A DNA stretch of 64,000 nucleotides from assembly GCF_024204645.1 (NCBI RefSeq), contig NZ_CP100351.1, positions 868,001 through 932,000 on the forward strand. Direction: 5' to 3'. Of the stretch, positions 35,648 to 44,027 are shown piece by piece. The notes beneath the pieces were generated by a model, which ran no database searches, had not been told where the DNA came from, and saw only the letters and a program-made list of their open reading frames with translations. Every line of letters begins with the position of its first letter. The first letter of the stretch is position 1. Origin of the DNA: Desulfomicrobium sp. ZS1. Lineage in GTDB: Bacteria; Desulfobacterota; Desulfovibrionia; Desulfovibrionales; Desulfomicrobiaceae. Position numbers and translations under genes: made by a program.

Positions 35648-35826
35648 GTGGAGGGGCGGGTCGGTCCGGTCAGGCCGCTTCGAAACTCCCTCGCGGGCCT
35701 CGTAAGGCTGAATCGTTGCGTGCAGGACGTGAATGGGGTGCAATGCGAGCGGCAACGATTCCGCCAACGATGCCTGGCTCGGTCAAACAGTCGAATCGGC
35801 CTGACCGGACCGACCCGCCCCTCCAC
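35648..35826. mobile_element. 179-bp MITE-like element with perfect 30-bp terminal inverted repeats
   Basis: 35648-35677 (starting GTGGAGGGGCGGGTCGGTCC) is matched base for base by the reverse complement of 35797-35826. Nested inside is a second inverted repeat, GAATCGTTGC (35710-35719) and GCAACGATTC. There is no coding frame. No target-site duplication was clear. The structure fits a non-autonomous mobile element or a strongly folding RNA. Confidence 0.6.
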
Positions 35827-35871
35827 GGTACTTTAGAGGAGCTTAAATAAAGATTCGTCAGTAAACACTCA

Positions 35872-35925
35872 AACTCCCCTCCTGCCAAGGAGGGGTGCCC
35901 GAAGGGCGGGGTGGTTGCTTCTTCA
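35872..35925. repeat. 54-bp direct repeat, copy 1
   Basis: Starts AACTCCCCTCCTGCCAAGGA, contains the hairpin-forming GCCCGAAGGGC, and is identical over 54 bp to copy 2 at 36081-36134. A related inverted sequence (CTCCCCCTTGGCAGGGGGAG) follows at about 35955-35975. Confidence 0.8.
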
Positions 35926-36080
35926 AGGGGGAATACCCCCTCCCCCTTCGGGTACTCCCCCTTGGCAGGGGGAGAGTCAGATTGTGCTTGCCGCGTATAG
36001 TCCTTCTTCAGGTTGGATTCGAGCATCCATAACATGCCGCTGACGCATAAAAACGCCAGTCAACGTCCTGCCCACGCTCC

Positions 36081-36134
36081 AACTCCCCTCCTGCCAAGGA
36101 GGGGTGCCCGAAGGGCGGGGTGGTTGCTTCTTCA
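36081..36134. repeat. 54-bp direct repeat, copy 2
   Basis: Identical to 35872-35925. A separate GTCATCCCCGCGAAGGCGGG repetitive palindrome follows at about 36186-36211. The region has no gene and is a hotspot for REP-like sequences next to the IS21 insertion. Confidence 0.8.
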
Positions 36135-36432
36135 GAAGGTAGGGGTCCTGCGAAATATCAATGAAGAAATGGTATTGGAGTTGCGTCATCCCCGCGAAGG
36201 CGGGGATCCATCCCATTGTTTTTTTTTTAGAGTCTTCATTCTCTGTTGATCAGCACCCCTATGAAGCCAAAACGTCGGCACCCTAATGGAGCCAGTTCAT
36301 CGGCACCCTTAATGGAGCCACTTGGTGTGCACCCCTAATGGAGCCACCTTGATTTTGAGAGAGCCATAAAAACACTTCGCTCGGACTTCCTCACCGCCTA
36401 TCCCGGACCTCCTGAAACACAAGGAGGAAGGG

Positions 36433-37962
36433 ATGGCCAACAGGAGGTTCGCAATGCACGAAATACGTCACGTCATCGCCCGGATGCGACTAGGCGAGTC
36501 TGACCGGGATATTGCCCGCGCAGGCGCAATGGGGCGGCCTAAAGCCGCGCAGCTTCGCGTCCTGGCGTTGGAGCAAGGCTGGCTGGACCGCAGTCAACCC
36601 CTCCCGCCCAACGATGTCCTGGAATCCCTGCTTCAGCTCCCAAGGAGAACGCAACCATCACAGTCCCTGGCAAAGCCCTTTGTCGACCAGATCTGCACAT
36701 GGGCCGACGAGGGGATACAGATCACGACGATCCATCAGGCTCTGGTCGAACGTTACGGCTTCACTGGAAGCTACGACTCGGTGCGACGCCTGCTCAAGAG
36801 CCACCAGAAGTCAGCGCCGGTAGCCACTGTCTTCCTTGATCATCCTCCAGCCGAGACCGCCCAGATCGACTTTGGCGCAGGCCCCGTCATCACCGACGTC
36901 CATAACGGCGAGGTCATGAAGACGTGGTTCTTCGTCATGACGCTCCCGTGCAGTAAGCACATGTACGCCGAGCTGGTCACCAACCAGCGCGTGGAAACCT
37001 GGCTGGGCTGCCATCGCCGGGCTTTCGAACATTTCGGCGGCACGCCACTCAAGACAGTCATCGACAACCCCAAGTGCGCCATCACCCGCGCCTGTTACTA
37101 CGAGCCAGAAGTCCAGCGGGCTTATGCCGAGTTTGCCGAGGGGTACTCCTTCCTGGTCTCCGCATGCCCTCCGCGTGACCCGCAAAAAAAGGGCGTCGTC
37201 GAATCGAACATCAAATACGTCAAAAACAGCTTCGCAAAGTTGCGAGAGTTCCGCAGTCTGGCTGACGCCAACCGCCAACTCCACGAATGGGTCATGGGCA
37301 TAGCCGGAAACCGCATTCACGGCACGACCAAGCAGAAGCCCTTGGTTCGTTTCGCCGAGATGGAGAAGGATTTCCTGCGTCCCCTGCCGGATATCGCGCC
37401 CGAACTGGCAGCATGGGCATCGGTGAAGTTGCATGGCAACTGCCATGTCCAGTTCGAAAAAGCCTTCTATTCCGCCCCATTCACGCTGGTCCACAAGTCT
37501 CTCTGGCTGCGTGCCACGGAGAAGACCGTGCAGATCTTCCATGAACAAAAACTCGTGGCTACTCATCCCCGGCTGTCAAAACCTGGCGCACGCAGCACGG
37601 TGCAGGACCATTTGCCGCCGGAAGCCACGGCTTACCTGATGCGTGATCCGCAGTGGTGCTTGGCTCAGGCTGAAAAAATCGGAGAACGCTGCCTGGAACT
37701 GGTCCATGATCTCTTTACCCACCGCGTCCTCGACAACCTGCGAGCTGTTCAAGGTCTGCTGCAACTTCAGGGTCGTTACGGCAAACGACGACTGGAGGCG
37801 GCCTGCGCCAGAGCCCTGGATCACGGAGCCGGAACGTACCGCAACGTGAAGAATATCCTGGAGAAGGGTTTGGACCAACAAAACCTCTCCCTGCCAATCG
37901 CCCTGCCTGATGCCTACGGCGGAACGTCCCGCTTCACCCGCAACTCTGACCTGCTCAACTAA
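36433..37962 (+). CDS. istA: IS21 family transposase IstA
   Basis: A 509-residue DDE transposase. An N-terminal helix-turn-helix region (IARMRLGESDRDIARAGAMG) is followed by a catalytic core with Asp in AQIDFGAGPV, a second Asp in LKTVIDNPK and Glu in KKGVVESNIKYVK. The C-terminal beta-barrel region begins near VKLHGNCHVQ. GGAGG precedes the ATG; a second ATG seven codons on also has one. No frameshift is visible, so it may be active. Confidence 0.93.
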   Translation: MANRRFAMHEIRHVIARMRLGESDRDIARAGAMGRPKAAQLRVLALEQGWLDRSQPLPPNDVLESLLQLPRRTQPSQSLAKPFVDQICTWADEGIQITTIHQALVERYGFTGSYDSVRRLLKSHQKSAPVATVFLDHPPAETAQIDFGAGPVITDVHNGEVMKTWFFVMTLPCSKHMYAELVTNQRVETWLGCHRRAFEHFGGTPLKTVIDNPKCAITRACYYEPEVQRAYAEFAEGYSFLVSACPPRDPQKKGVVESNIKYVKNSFAKLREFRSLADANRQLHEWVMGIAGNRIHGTTKQKPLVRFAEMEKDFLRPLPDIAPELAAWASVKLHGNCHVQFEKAFYSAPFTLVHKSLWLRATEKTVQIFHEQKLVATHPRLSKPGARSTVQDHLPPEATAYLMRDPQWCLAQAEKIGERCLELVHDLFTHRVLDNLRAVQGLLQLQGRYGKRRLEAACARALDHGAGTYRNVKNILEKGLDQQNLSLPIALPDAYGGTSRFTRNSDLLN

Positions 37963-37972
37963 GGACACAGCA

Positions 37973-38731
37973 ATGAACCCCATGCCTCAACTCACGCCGC
38001 ACCTGAAACAACTCCGCCTCTCCGGCATCCTGGACTCCCTGGAGATCCGCAACCGTCAAGCCGTGGAACAGAAGCTCGCCTACACCGATTTCCTGGCCCT
38101 GCTCATCGAAGACGAGATCGCCCGCCGTGAGCAGCGCAAACTCGTCATGAGGCAGCGCCGGGCCGGCATCAACGCGCAGAAGACGCTCGAAAGCTACGAC
38201 TTCACCTTCAACCTCGGGGTGAACCAGGCGCAGATCATGGATCTGGCCACCTGTCGCTACCTGGAGGAGAAGGTCCCGGTGCTCATCGTCGGCCCCTGCG
38301 GCACCGGGAAGAGCCACCTTGCCCAGGCACTGGGCCACATCGCCGTACGTCGCGGCTACGACACCGTGTTTGCCTCCCATGCTAAGCTGCTGGGCCAGCT
38401 CGCCTCAGCACGGGCCGTGGGCAACTTCGAGCGCAAGCTGGCGGCACTGACCAAGGCAGACCTGCTCATCATCGACGACTTCGGTCTCAAGCCCATGCGC
38501 CCCGGGCAGGACGAAGACTTCCACGACGTCATCGCGGATCGCTACGAGCGGCGGCCAACGATCATCACGAGCAATCTGGACTTCTCGGAATGGAACGACG
38601 CCTTCCACAACAAACTGCTGGGGGCAGCCACTCTCGACCGGATCAAGCACGGCGCCTATCAGATCATGCTGGACGGCAAGAGCTACAGGACTCCTCGCAT
38701 GGATGTTTCTCCTTGCAGAGGCGACTCATAA
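37973..38731 (+). CDS. istB: IS21 helper ATPase IstB
   Basis: A 252-residue AAA+ ATPase that selects targets and activates IstA. Walker A is VGPCGTGKSHLAQAL and Walker B is LLIIDDFGLKPM; the C terminus has ITSNLDFSEWN and the sensor-like GAATLDRIKHGAY. The ATG at 37973 has AAGGA upstream and lies 10 bp after the istA stop. Confidence 0.93.
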   Translation: MNPMPQLTPHLKQLRLSGILDSLEIRNRQAVEQKLAYTDFLALLIEDEIARREQRKLVMRQRRAGINAQKTLESYDFTFNLGVNQAQIMDLATCRYLEEKVPVLIVGPCGTGKSHLAQALGHIAVRRGYDTVFASHAKLLGQLASARAVGNFERKLAALTKADLLIIDDFGLKPMRPGQDEDFHDVIADRYERRPTIITSNLDFSEWNDAFHNKLLGAATLDRIKHGAYQIMLDGKSYRTPRMDVSPCRGDS

Positions 38732-38822
38732 ACACATAACTAGACGAGGTCGTCCGAGCGAAAATCTCTCACTTTTGCTGGCTTCATTAGGGTGCCGATC
38801 GGTGGCTCCATTAGGGTGCTGA

Positions 38823-39194
38823 TCAACATTCTTCCAGGGCGACGTAGTTTTTCGCCTCAAAGCGCGGGGTGCAGATGGCCAGGAAGATGAGGTCGCAGGC
38901 GCTGGTGCAGGTGATGCGCTGTCTGCAACCGGCGGGAATGACGACCACGTCGCCGGGGGCTACGCTTTGCGGCGGCAGGTCGCCGATTTCCACCAGCCCC
39001 GTTCCTTCAAGGATCACGTAGCGCTCCAGCGTATCGCGCAGGGCGTGCCAGACCGTGGTGCGTCCCGGTTCGACCCGGGCGCGGGCCAGGGACGCGGCCG
39101 GGTCATGGTCGCCGTTGGAGAGTTCGGTGATGAAGCACCCTTCCCGGAAGTGGTATTCGCTCTTTGGATTGAGCTTCAGAATGCACGGCTGCAT
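38823..39194 (-). CDS. Cupin domain protein, 3' end replaced by IS21
   Basis: A 123-residue single cupin barrel: VEPGRTTVWHALRDTLERYVILEGTG and PPQSVAPGDVVVIPAG carry the two cupin motifs. Metal ligands (His in VWHAL, Glu in LERYVIL) are mostly present. The last codons TGT TGA lie inside the IS21 terminal repeat, so the original C terminus, probably only a few residues, has been replaced. It starts 2 bp after the CHAP-like lipoprotein gene. Confidence 0.82.
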   Translation of the reverse strand: MQPCILKLNPKSEYHFREGCFITELSNGDHDPAASLARARVEPGRTTVWHALRDTLERYVILEGTGLVEIGDLPPQSVAPGDVVVIPAGCRQRITCTSACDLIFLAICTPRFEAKNYVALEEC

Positions 39195-39196
39195 GG

Positions 39197-39916
39197 CTAT
39201 CTCAGGATGAAACCGCTGATTTTAAGGTCTTTGGCCCAGGTTTTCCATGCGCCGCTTAGGAAGTTGGCGGTCATGGTCTTCGGGTTGAACAGAACTTTGG
39301 CGTCCAGGTCCAGGTGGCATTTGCGGTCAAAGTTGGTGTGGCTGAAGCGCAAGGTCCAGGTGCCGTCCGGGTTCGGGCAGGCTTCTTCCACGTAGCCGAG
39401 GTGGCCGGTGGGCATCTTGCGGCGCGTGTTGACACCGATGACCATGATGGATCCGGCCTTGGGGATGGACGTGGTGGCTTTGTTCTTGCGCGCGCACTTG
39501 AACCATTCCACGGGGCCGGTGTCGCCCAGACGGCAGGTCATGATGCCGCTGCGGCAGCGGGCGTAAGGCACGCATTGCGGCTGGCAGCGGCCGGTTACGG
39601 TCTTGCCCTTTGAATTTTTGGTCGTCTTGCCGGGCTGGAGCTTGAAGCAGTCCGCCCGGTTCTGGTCGGGACTCACTGTCTCGCATTCAAGACAAGGCGG
39701 CTCTTCGGCGGACTCAGGCTTGAGTCCGGGTTTGGCTTGCGGTGCCACGGACGGTTTGGGGATATCCGCAGCCGGCGGAGCTTTGGGGATATTCGTCACG
39801 CTTTCGCCGTGCATCCGGGCGGGTTGCGAAGGCTGGGGGACGGTCTTTGCGCAGCCAAAGAGCATCGACAGGAAAAAGACGAGGAAAAGCGGAACCGTTT
39901 TGGCGGAAAAAGGCAT
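39197..39916 (-). CDS. Lipoprotein with CHAP-like amidase domain
   Basis: A 239-residue protein with a lipobox (SMLFGC, Cys22), a Pro-rich linker (to about residue 80) and a cysteine-rich C-terminal domain. The order QCVPYARCRSG, then AGSIMVIGVNTRRKMPTGHLGYVEE, then WTLRFSHTNF matches a CHAP amidase with nucleophile Cys in QCVPYAR and His in GHLGYVEE. It probably acts on peptidoglycan from the outer membrane. GGAG precedes the ATG. Confidence 0.68.
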   Translation of the reverse strand: MPFSAKTVPLFLVFFLSMLFGCAKTVPQPSQPARMHGESVTNIPKAPPAADIPKPSVAPQAKPGLKPESAEEPPCLECETVSPDQNRADCFKLQPGKTTKNSKGKTVTGRCQPQCVPYARCRSGIMTCRLGDTGPVEWFKCARKNKATTSIPKAGSIMVIGVNTRRKMPTGHLGYVEEACPNPDGTWTLRFSHTNFDRKCHLDLDAKVLFNPKTMTANFLSGAWKTWAKDLKISGFILR

Positions 39917-40016
39917 TGGAAACTCCTGAGGCGGGGGTGTGATTGCCGGGCCTGATTATGCGCAAGGCAGAACCGCGTCAATCGGGTTCCGGTCAGGTGC
40001 CGGGCGAATTTCGGAC

Positions 40017-40043
40017 AAAAAAAAGCCCGTCGGTGACGGGCTT
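40017..40043 (-). terminator. Intrinsic terminator after the RRM protein gene
   Basis: AAGCCCGTC and GACGGGCTT enclose a 3-base loop, followed on the minus strand by eight T. Confidence 0.85.
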
Positions 40044-40064
40044 CCTCATGATCGAACAGTCCGC

Positions 40065-40322
40065 TTAGTAGCGGGGGCGGCTCTCACGGGGCTGAGATTC
40101 GTTGACTTTCAGGGTGCGGCCCTGAAGATCGGTGCCGTTCACTGCCTGGATGGCCTTGCGGGCGCCTTCGTCATCCATCTCGACAAAACCGAAACCGCGT
40201 GAGCGGCCGGTGGCGCGATCTTCGATGACGTGAGCAGAGGTGACTTCGCCGTACTGGGAAAACAGGGACTTCAGGTCGGCATCGGTGGTCGACCAGGACA
40301 GATTTCCAACGTAGATGTTCAT
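40065..40322 (-). CDS. Single-RRM RNA-binding protein
   Basis: An 85-residue RNA recognition motif protein. RNP2 is NIYVGNLSW and RNP1 is RSRGFGFVEM, both intact with the aromatic residues that stack on RNA. The short basic tail ends QPRESRPRY. Such proteins are common in cyanobacteria and deltaproteobacteria and are often cold-responsive. The 320-bp upstream gap may hold a long leader. Confidence 0.92.
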   Translation of the reverse strand: MNIYVGNLSWSTTDADLKSLFSQYGEVTSAHVIEDRATGRSRGFGFVEMDDEGARKAIQAVNGTDLQGRTLKVNESQPRESRPRY

Positions 40323-40644
40323 AGACTAGACTATAACTCCGAAAAAAAAAGGTAAGAAAAATGCGGATATTTCGGCTGGAAACAACTACCAGCTGGCCCG
40401 CACCAGCGCCACGTTCACTTCCCATGAAATGGCATGACGCTTCAAGACTTTTTTATTAATTAGTAGTGGGCTGTTCGCCTGTCAATATTTTTTTAGGATT
40501 GCATCGCGTGTGGCCGGACTCAAAGAGGGTACATGATTGTGCCCCGGGCCATTCCGGGCGGGTGCGAAAGAAGAAAGGGCTGAAGCAAACGCGGTCCTTG
40601 CGTGCGTAAAAAAAATCGCCGGAAAGGGCTTTCTTTATTTTTTT
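40323..40644. other. Intergenic region between the RRM gene and the EamA transporter
   Basis: About 320 bp, AT-rich near 40440-40500 (TTTTTTATTAATTAGTAGTG). It should contain the RRM promoter and perhaps a structured leader. A short GAAAGGGCTTTC palindrome near 40622 lies beyond the EamA stop and may be its terminator. No gene was seen. Confidence 0.45.
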
Positions 40645-41544
40645 TCAGCTTGATTCGTGTGCATCCGCGAATTTTTGCACCACGGTGCCGACCAGGATGA
40701 AGGCCAGCCCGACCAGGGTGGATGCGTAGATGGTCTCGCCAACCAGGAAATGAATTATGAAGAGGGACAAAAACGGAGCCAGATAAATCAGGTTGCTGAC
40801 CTGCGCCGTGGTCCGCGACAGGCGCAGGGCCGACATCCAGAGGACGAAGGTCACGCCCATCTCGAAGACGCCGATATAGACCGCGCCCAGAAATCCTGGT
40901 CCGTTGGGGATCAGCGAAATGCCGGACAGGAGTGCCCACGTCCCGGTATAGATCGTACCGCAGCAGAAATTGAGCAGCAGGCGCAAGGTCGGGTCCATGG
41001 TATCCCTGACTCCGAAAATCCAGAACAGGGCCCAGATGACCGTGCTGCCCATGGCCAGAGCAAAGCCCAAGGGGTTTTCCATCTCAAATCCCAGCAGATC
41101 GCCGTGGGTGGAGATGATGAGCGCTCCGAGATAACCGAGGCCCATGGCCAGAATCTGCAGGCCGCGCAGGCGCTGCCCAAGGAGCGGGATGGCCAGGAGG
41201 CTCATGGTGATGGCCCAGGTGTAGTTGATGGCCTGGGCTTCCTGGGCGCGGAGCAGGTCGTAGGCGCGGATTAGCACAAGGTAGTAGAGGAAGGGGTTGA
41301 GGCCGCCCAGGAATAGCGAGAAGCGGGCTTTCTTGAATGACAGCCGTGTCAGATCTCCCATCTTTCCCTGGAGGGCCAGGATCAGGAGCAGGACCAGCGC
41401 CGAGGTCAGGCTGGCGTAGAAGAGTAGCGGCTCCGGCCCGAGGTGGCGCAGTGACAGCTTGAAGGCCGTGGCCACGGTCGACCACAGGCAGACCGCTGCA
41501 AGTCCGCAAATATACGCTTTCTTCTGGTTCTTCTGCATTTCCAT
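40645..41544 (-). CDS. EamA/DMT family transporter
   Basis: A 299-residue inner-membrane protein with ten predicted helices in two EamA repeats (first from YICGLAAVCLWSTVATAFKL, second from ALAMGSTVIWALFWIFG). Family members export amino acids or metabolites. The ATG at 41544 (MEMQKNQKK) was chosen just ahead of the first helix; no strong Shine-Dalgarno sequence is present, and the frame extends further upstream without support. Confidence 0.85.
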   Translation of the reverse strand: MEMQKNQKKAYICGLAAVCLWSTVATAFKLSLRHLGPEPLLFYASLTSALVLLLILALQGKMGDLTRLSFKKARFSLFLGGLNPFLYYLVLIRAYDLLRAQEAQAINYTWAITMSLLAIPLLGQRLRGLQILAMGLGYLGALIISTHGDLLGFEMENPLGFALAMGSTVIWALFWIFGVRDTMDPTLRLLLNFCCGTIYTGTWALLSGISLIPNGPGFLGAVYIGVFEMGVTFVLWMSALRLSRTTAQVSNLIYLAPFLSLFIIHFLVGETIYASTLVGLAFILVGTVVQKFADAHESS

Positions 41545-41750
41545 GGGGGCCGGTGATGTGTTGCGGTTTTTGAAAAATGAATATACCGATGTACATGTCA
41601 CAATGCTGCAAATCATTCGGCATTTGGAAGTGTTGTGCCGCACAATGAACTGGTTTTGGCCACTTGAAAAAGCAGGTCGGCCTGGGCGGTTCATGGTTAC
41701 TTGTGGGGGAACCTGAATTTTTGTCAAACGTTTTCATGAGGATGAACAAC

Positions 41751-42494
41751 ATGCTGAAACGCGCTGCTTTTGTGATCGCCTGCCTTCTGTGCATGGCTGC
41801 CGGTCCGGCCTTGGCCGAGGAAAAAGTCCTGTTGAACGGCATTGACGCCAACTATCCTCCGTTCGCTTACGTCGATCAGAGCGGCAAGCCCAGCGGCTTC
41901 GACGTGGAAGCGGTGGACTGGATCGCGGCCAAGATGGGCTTCAAGGTCAAGCACGTGCCTGTGGACTGGGATGGCATTATCCCCAACCTGCTGGCCAAAA
42001 AGATCGATTTCATCTGCTCCGGCATGACCATCACCGACGAGCGCGCCGCGCAGGTCAATTTCACCGCCCCCTACTGGGAAGTGAAGAACGTGTTCGTGAC
42101 CAAGAAGGATTCCGCGCTCAAGGCCGAGGAAATCTATGGTCAGGAGCTGACAGTGGGCATGCAGGCCGGTACTTCCGAAGCCAAGTGGATGGCCGACGAG
42201 AAGGAAAAGCAGGGCTGGAAGTTCACCATCAAGCTGTATGATTCCGCTCCCATGGCCATCGAAGACCTGGTCAACGGACGCCTCGATGCCGCCGCCATGA
42301 ACTATCCCCCGGCCCGCGACGCCGAGAAGAAGCGCCCCGTGCAGATCGTCGGCATTTTCGGCGAAGTTGAGCCTTTTGGCGCTGCCGTGCGCAAGGAAGA
42401 CAAGGAACTGCTCGACACGCTGAACAAGGGCTTCGAACTGCTCAAAGCCGATCCCTACTGGGAAGAACTCATCGCCAAGCACCTGAACAAGTAG
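41751..42494 (+). CDS. Polar amino-acid ABC transporter substrate-binding protein
   Basis: A 247-residue periplasmic protein with a cleavable Sec signal (AACLLCMAAGPALA-like, ending ALA near residue 20). The SBP family 3 signature is visible: DANYPPFAYVDQSGKPSGFDV, DWDGIIPNLLAKKIDFICSG and MTITDERAAQVNFT. The ATG at 41751 has GAGGA 8 bases upstream. First gene of an SBP-permease-ATPase-permease operon; a terminator follows it. Confidence 0.9.
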   Translation: MLKRAAFVIACLLCMAAGPALAEEKVLLNGIDANYPPFAYVDQSGKPSGFDVEAVDWIAAKMGFKVKHVPVDWDGIIPNLLAKKIDFICSGMTITDERAAQVNFTAPYWEVKNVFVTKKDSALKAEEIYGQELTVGMQAGTSEAKWMADEKEKQGWKFTIKLYDSAPMAIEDLVNGRLDAAAMNYPPARDAEKKRPVQIVGIFGEVEPFGAAVRKEDKELLDTLNKGFELLKADPYWEELIAKHLNK

Positions 42495-42515
42495 TCCGAC
42501 CGTTTTTTGAAACCT

Positions 42516-42554
42516 CGGGAAGGCCTGGCAATGCCCCGGCCTTCCCGTTTTTTT
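42516..42554 (+). terminator. Terminator between substrate-binding protein and permease genes
   Basis: CGGGAAGGCC and GGCCTTCCCG form a perfect 10-bp stem with a 12-base loop, then seven T. It likely makes the binding protein transcript more abundant than those of the membrane components. Confidence 0.8.
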
Positions 42555-42585
42555 GCCAAGCCACGCCAAGGATTCAGCCCTGATC

Positions 42586-43254
42586 ATGAACGAAACCGTC
42601 ACCGTCCTGCTGGACGCCATGCCATATGTGCTGCAGGGCGCGACCGTCACTGTGATCGCAGTGGTCGGCGCAATGTTTTTGGGTCTTTTTATCGGCGTGC
42701 CTCTGGCCGTGGGGCAGGTTTACGGCCCGTGGGCGGTGCGGACGTTATGCGGCCTTTACGTATGGTTTTTTCGCGGCGTGCCGATTCTGGTGCTGCTTTT
42801 TCTTTTCTATTTCGGGCTCTTCAACCTTGTGGGGCTCAATCTGAACGCAGTGGCGGCGGCCACCATCGTGCTCGGCATGACCAGCGGAGCTTATCAGTCA
42901 CAAATTTTTCGCGGCTCCATCCTGTCCCTGTCCAAAGGCCAGCTGAAAGCGGCTCGGGCCCTTGGCATGTCGGACGGTCTGGCCATCCGTTCCATCATTC
43001 TGCCGCAGGCCTTGCGCCTGTCCATCCCCGGCTGGTCCAACGAGTATTCCATCATATTGAAGGATTCGGCCCTGGCCTTTGTGCTCGGGGCGAGCGAGAT
43101 CATGGCGCGGACGCATTTCGTGGCTTCGCGGACCTATCAGCACCTGCCTATGTACGTCAGCGCGGCAGTGCTTTATTTCTTATTGACCTGGGCCGGGGTC
43201 ATTGCCCTGCGTGCCCTTGAAAAACGTTTCAGAATAAAGGGTTATGTGCATTAA
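42586..43254 (+). CDS. Polar amino-acid ABC transporter permease
   Basis: A 222-residue HisM/GlnP-type permease with about five helices. It shows the conserved WFFRGVPILVLLFLFYFG and AARALGMSDGLAIRSIILPQALR loop. The ATG at 42586 is preferred; a TTG start at 42553 would fall in the terminator. It ends at the first base of the ATPase gene. Confidence 0.88.
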   Translation: MNETVTVLLDAMPYVLQGATVTVIAVVGAMFLGLFIGVPLAVGQVYGPWAVRTLCGLYVWFFRGVPILVLLFLFYFGLFNLVGLNLNAVAAATIVLGMTSGAYQSQIFRGSILSLSKGQLKAARALGMSDGLAIRSIILPQALRLSIPGWSNEYSIILKDSALAFVLGASEIMARTHFVASRTYQHLPMYVSAAVLYFLLTWAGVIALRALEKRFRIKGYVH

Positions 43255-44027
43255 TGGCGAATACGAACACAAGAAATCCGCTCATGCGGGTGCAGGGCAT
43301 CTCCAAGGTGCTGGGCGGGCGCGAGATACTCAAATCCGTGAGCCTTGATCTTTATGAAGGCGAAATGAAGGTGCTCATCGGTCCCTCAGGGGGCGGCAAG
43401 AGCACGCTCTTGCAATGCATGAACTATCTTATCGTGCCCGACCGGGGCGAAATCGAGCTGGACGGCAGGCGCGTTGATCCGCGCAAAGCCCGCGAGCTGT
43501 GCGAATTTCGCCAGCAGGTGGGCATGATCTTCCAGGATTTCAATCTCTTCGACCATCTGACCGCTTCGGAAAACGTCAGCATCGCCCTGCGCAAGGTCAA
43601 GGGCATGAGCCGCGCCCGGGCCAAGGCCCGCGCCAAGGCCGAACTGGAGCGCGTCGGCCTGGCCGACAAGGGGCATCTCTATCCGGCGGAGTTGTCCGGC
43701 GGGCAGAAGCAGCGCGTGTCCATCGCCCGCGCCCTGGCCATGGATCCCAAGGTCATGCTGCTGGACGAGCCGACCTCGGCCCTGGATCCGGAATTGGTCA
43801 GCGAGGTGCTGACCGTCATCCGCGGGCTGGCCCAGAACGGCATGACCATGGTCATGGCCACGCACCAGATGGGGTTCACCCGCTCCCTGGCCGATGAGGT
43901 GCTTTTCATGCAGGAGGGCAGGATCATCGAGCAGGGCAGCCCCAAGGACCTTTTGGCCGAGGGGTCGGGCACCCGTACCCTTGATTTCTGCTCCCAGATT
44001 CTTGATGTCGAGGGCGCCTGCGCATGA
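43254..44027 (+). CDS. Polar amino-acid ABC transporter ATP-binding protein
   Basis: A 257-residue GlnQ/HisP-type ATPase. Walker A is VLIGPSGGGKSTLLQ, the Q-loop is MIFQDFNLFDHLT, the signature is LSGGQKQRVSIARAL and Walker B is VMLLDEPTSALDPE. It overlaps the permeases on both sides (TAATG and ATGA), indicating coupling. Confidence 0.93.
   Translation: MANTNTRNPLMRVQGISKVLGGREILKSVSLDLYEGEMKVLIGPSGGGKSTLLQCMNYLIVPDRGEIELDGRRVDPRKARELCEFRQQVGMIFQDFNLFDHLTASENVSIALRKVKGMSRARAKARAKAELERVGLADKGHLYPAELSGGQKQRVSIARALAMDPKVMLLDEPTSALDPELVSEVLTVIRGLAQNGMTMVMATHQMGFTRSLADEVLFMQEGRIIEQGSPKDLLAEGSGTRTLDFCSQILDVEGACA

Larger units (their letters stand above)
36244..38828 (+). mobile_element. IS21-family insertion sequence
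   Basis: A complete-looking element: terminal inverted repeat TGTTGATCAGCACCC (36244-36258 and reverse complement 38814-38828), istA and istB inside. The left end carries four CACCC-TAATGGAGCCA-type internal repeats (near 36253, 36277, 36302 and 36328) and the right end two, the multiple binding sites typical of IS21. No clear target duplication flanks it. The right end fuses to the cupin gene. Confidence 0.92.

Noticed and set aside
36236-38836. Target-site duplication of the IS21 element
   Set aside because: The flanks (left ...CATTCTC, right TTCTTCC...) do not match over 4-8 bp; an older insertion or rearrangement is possible but not shown.
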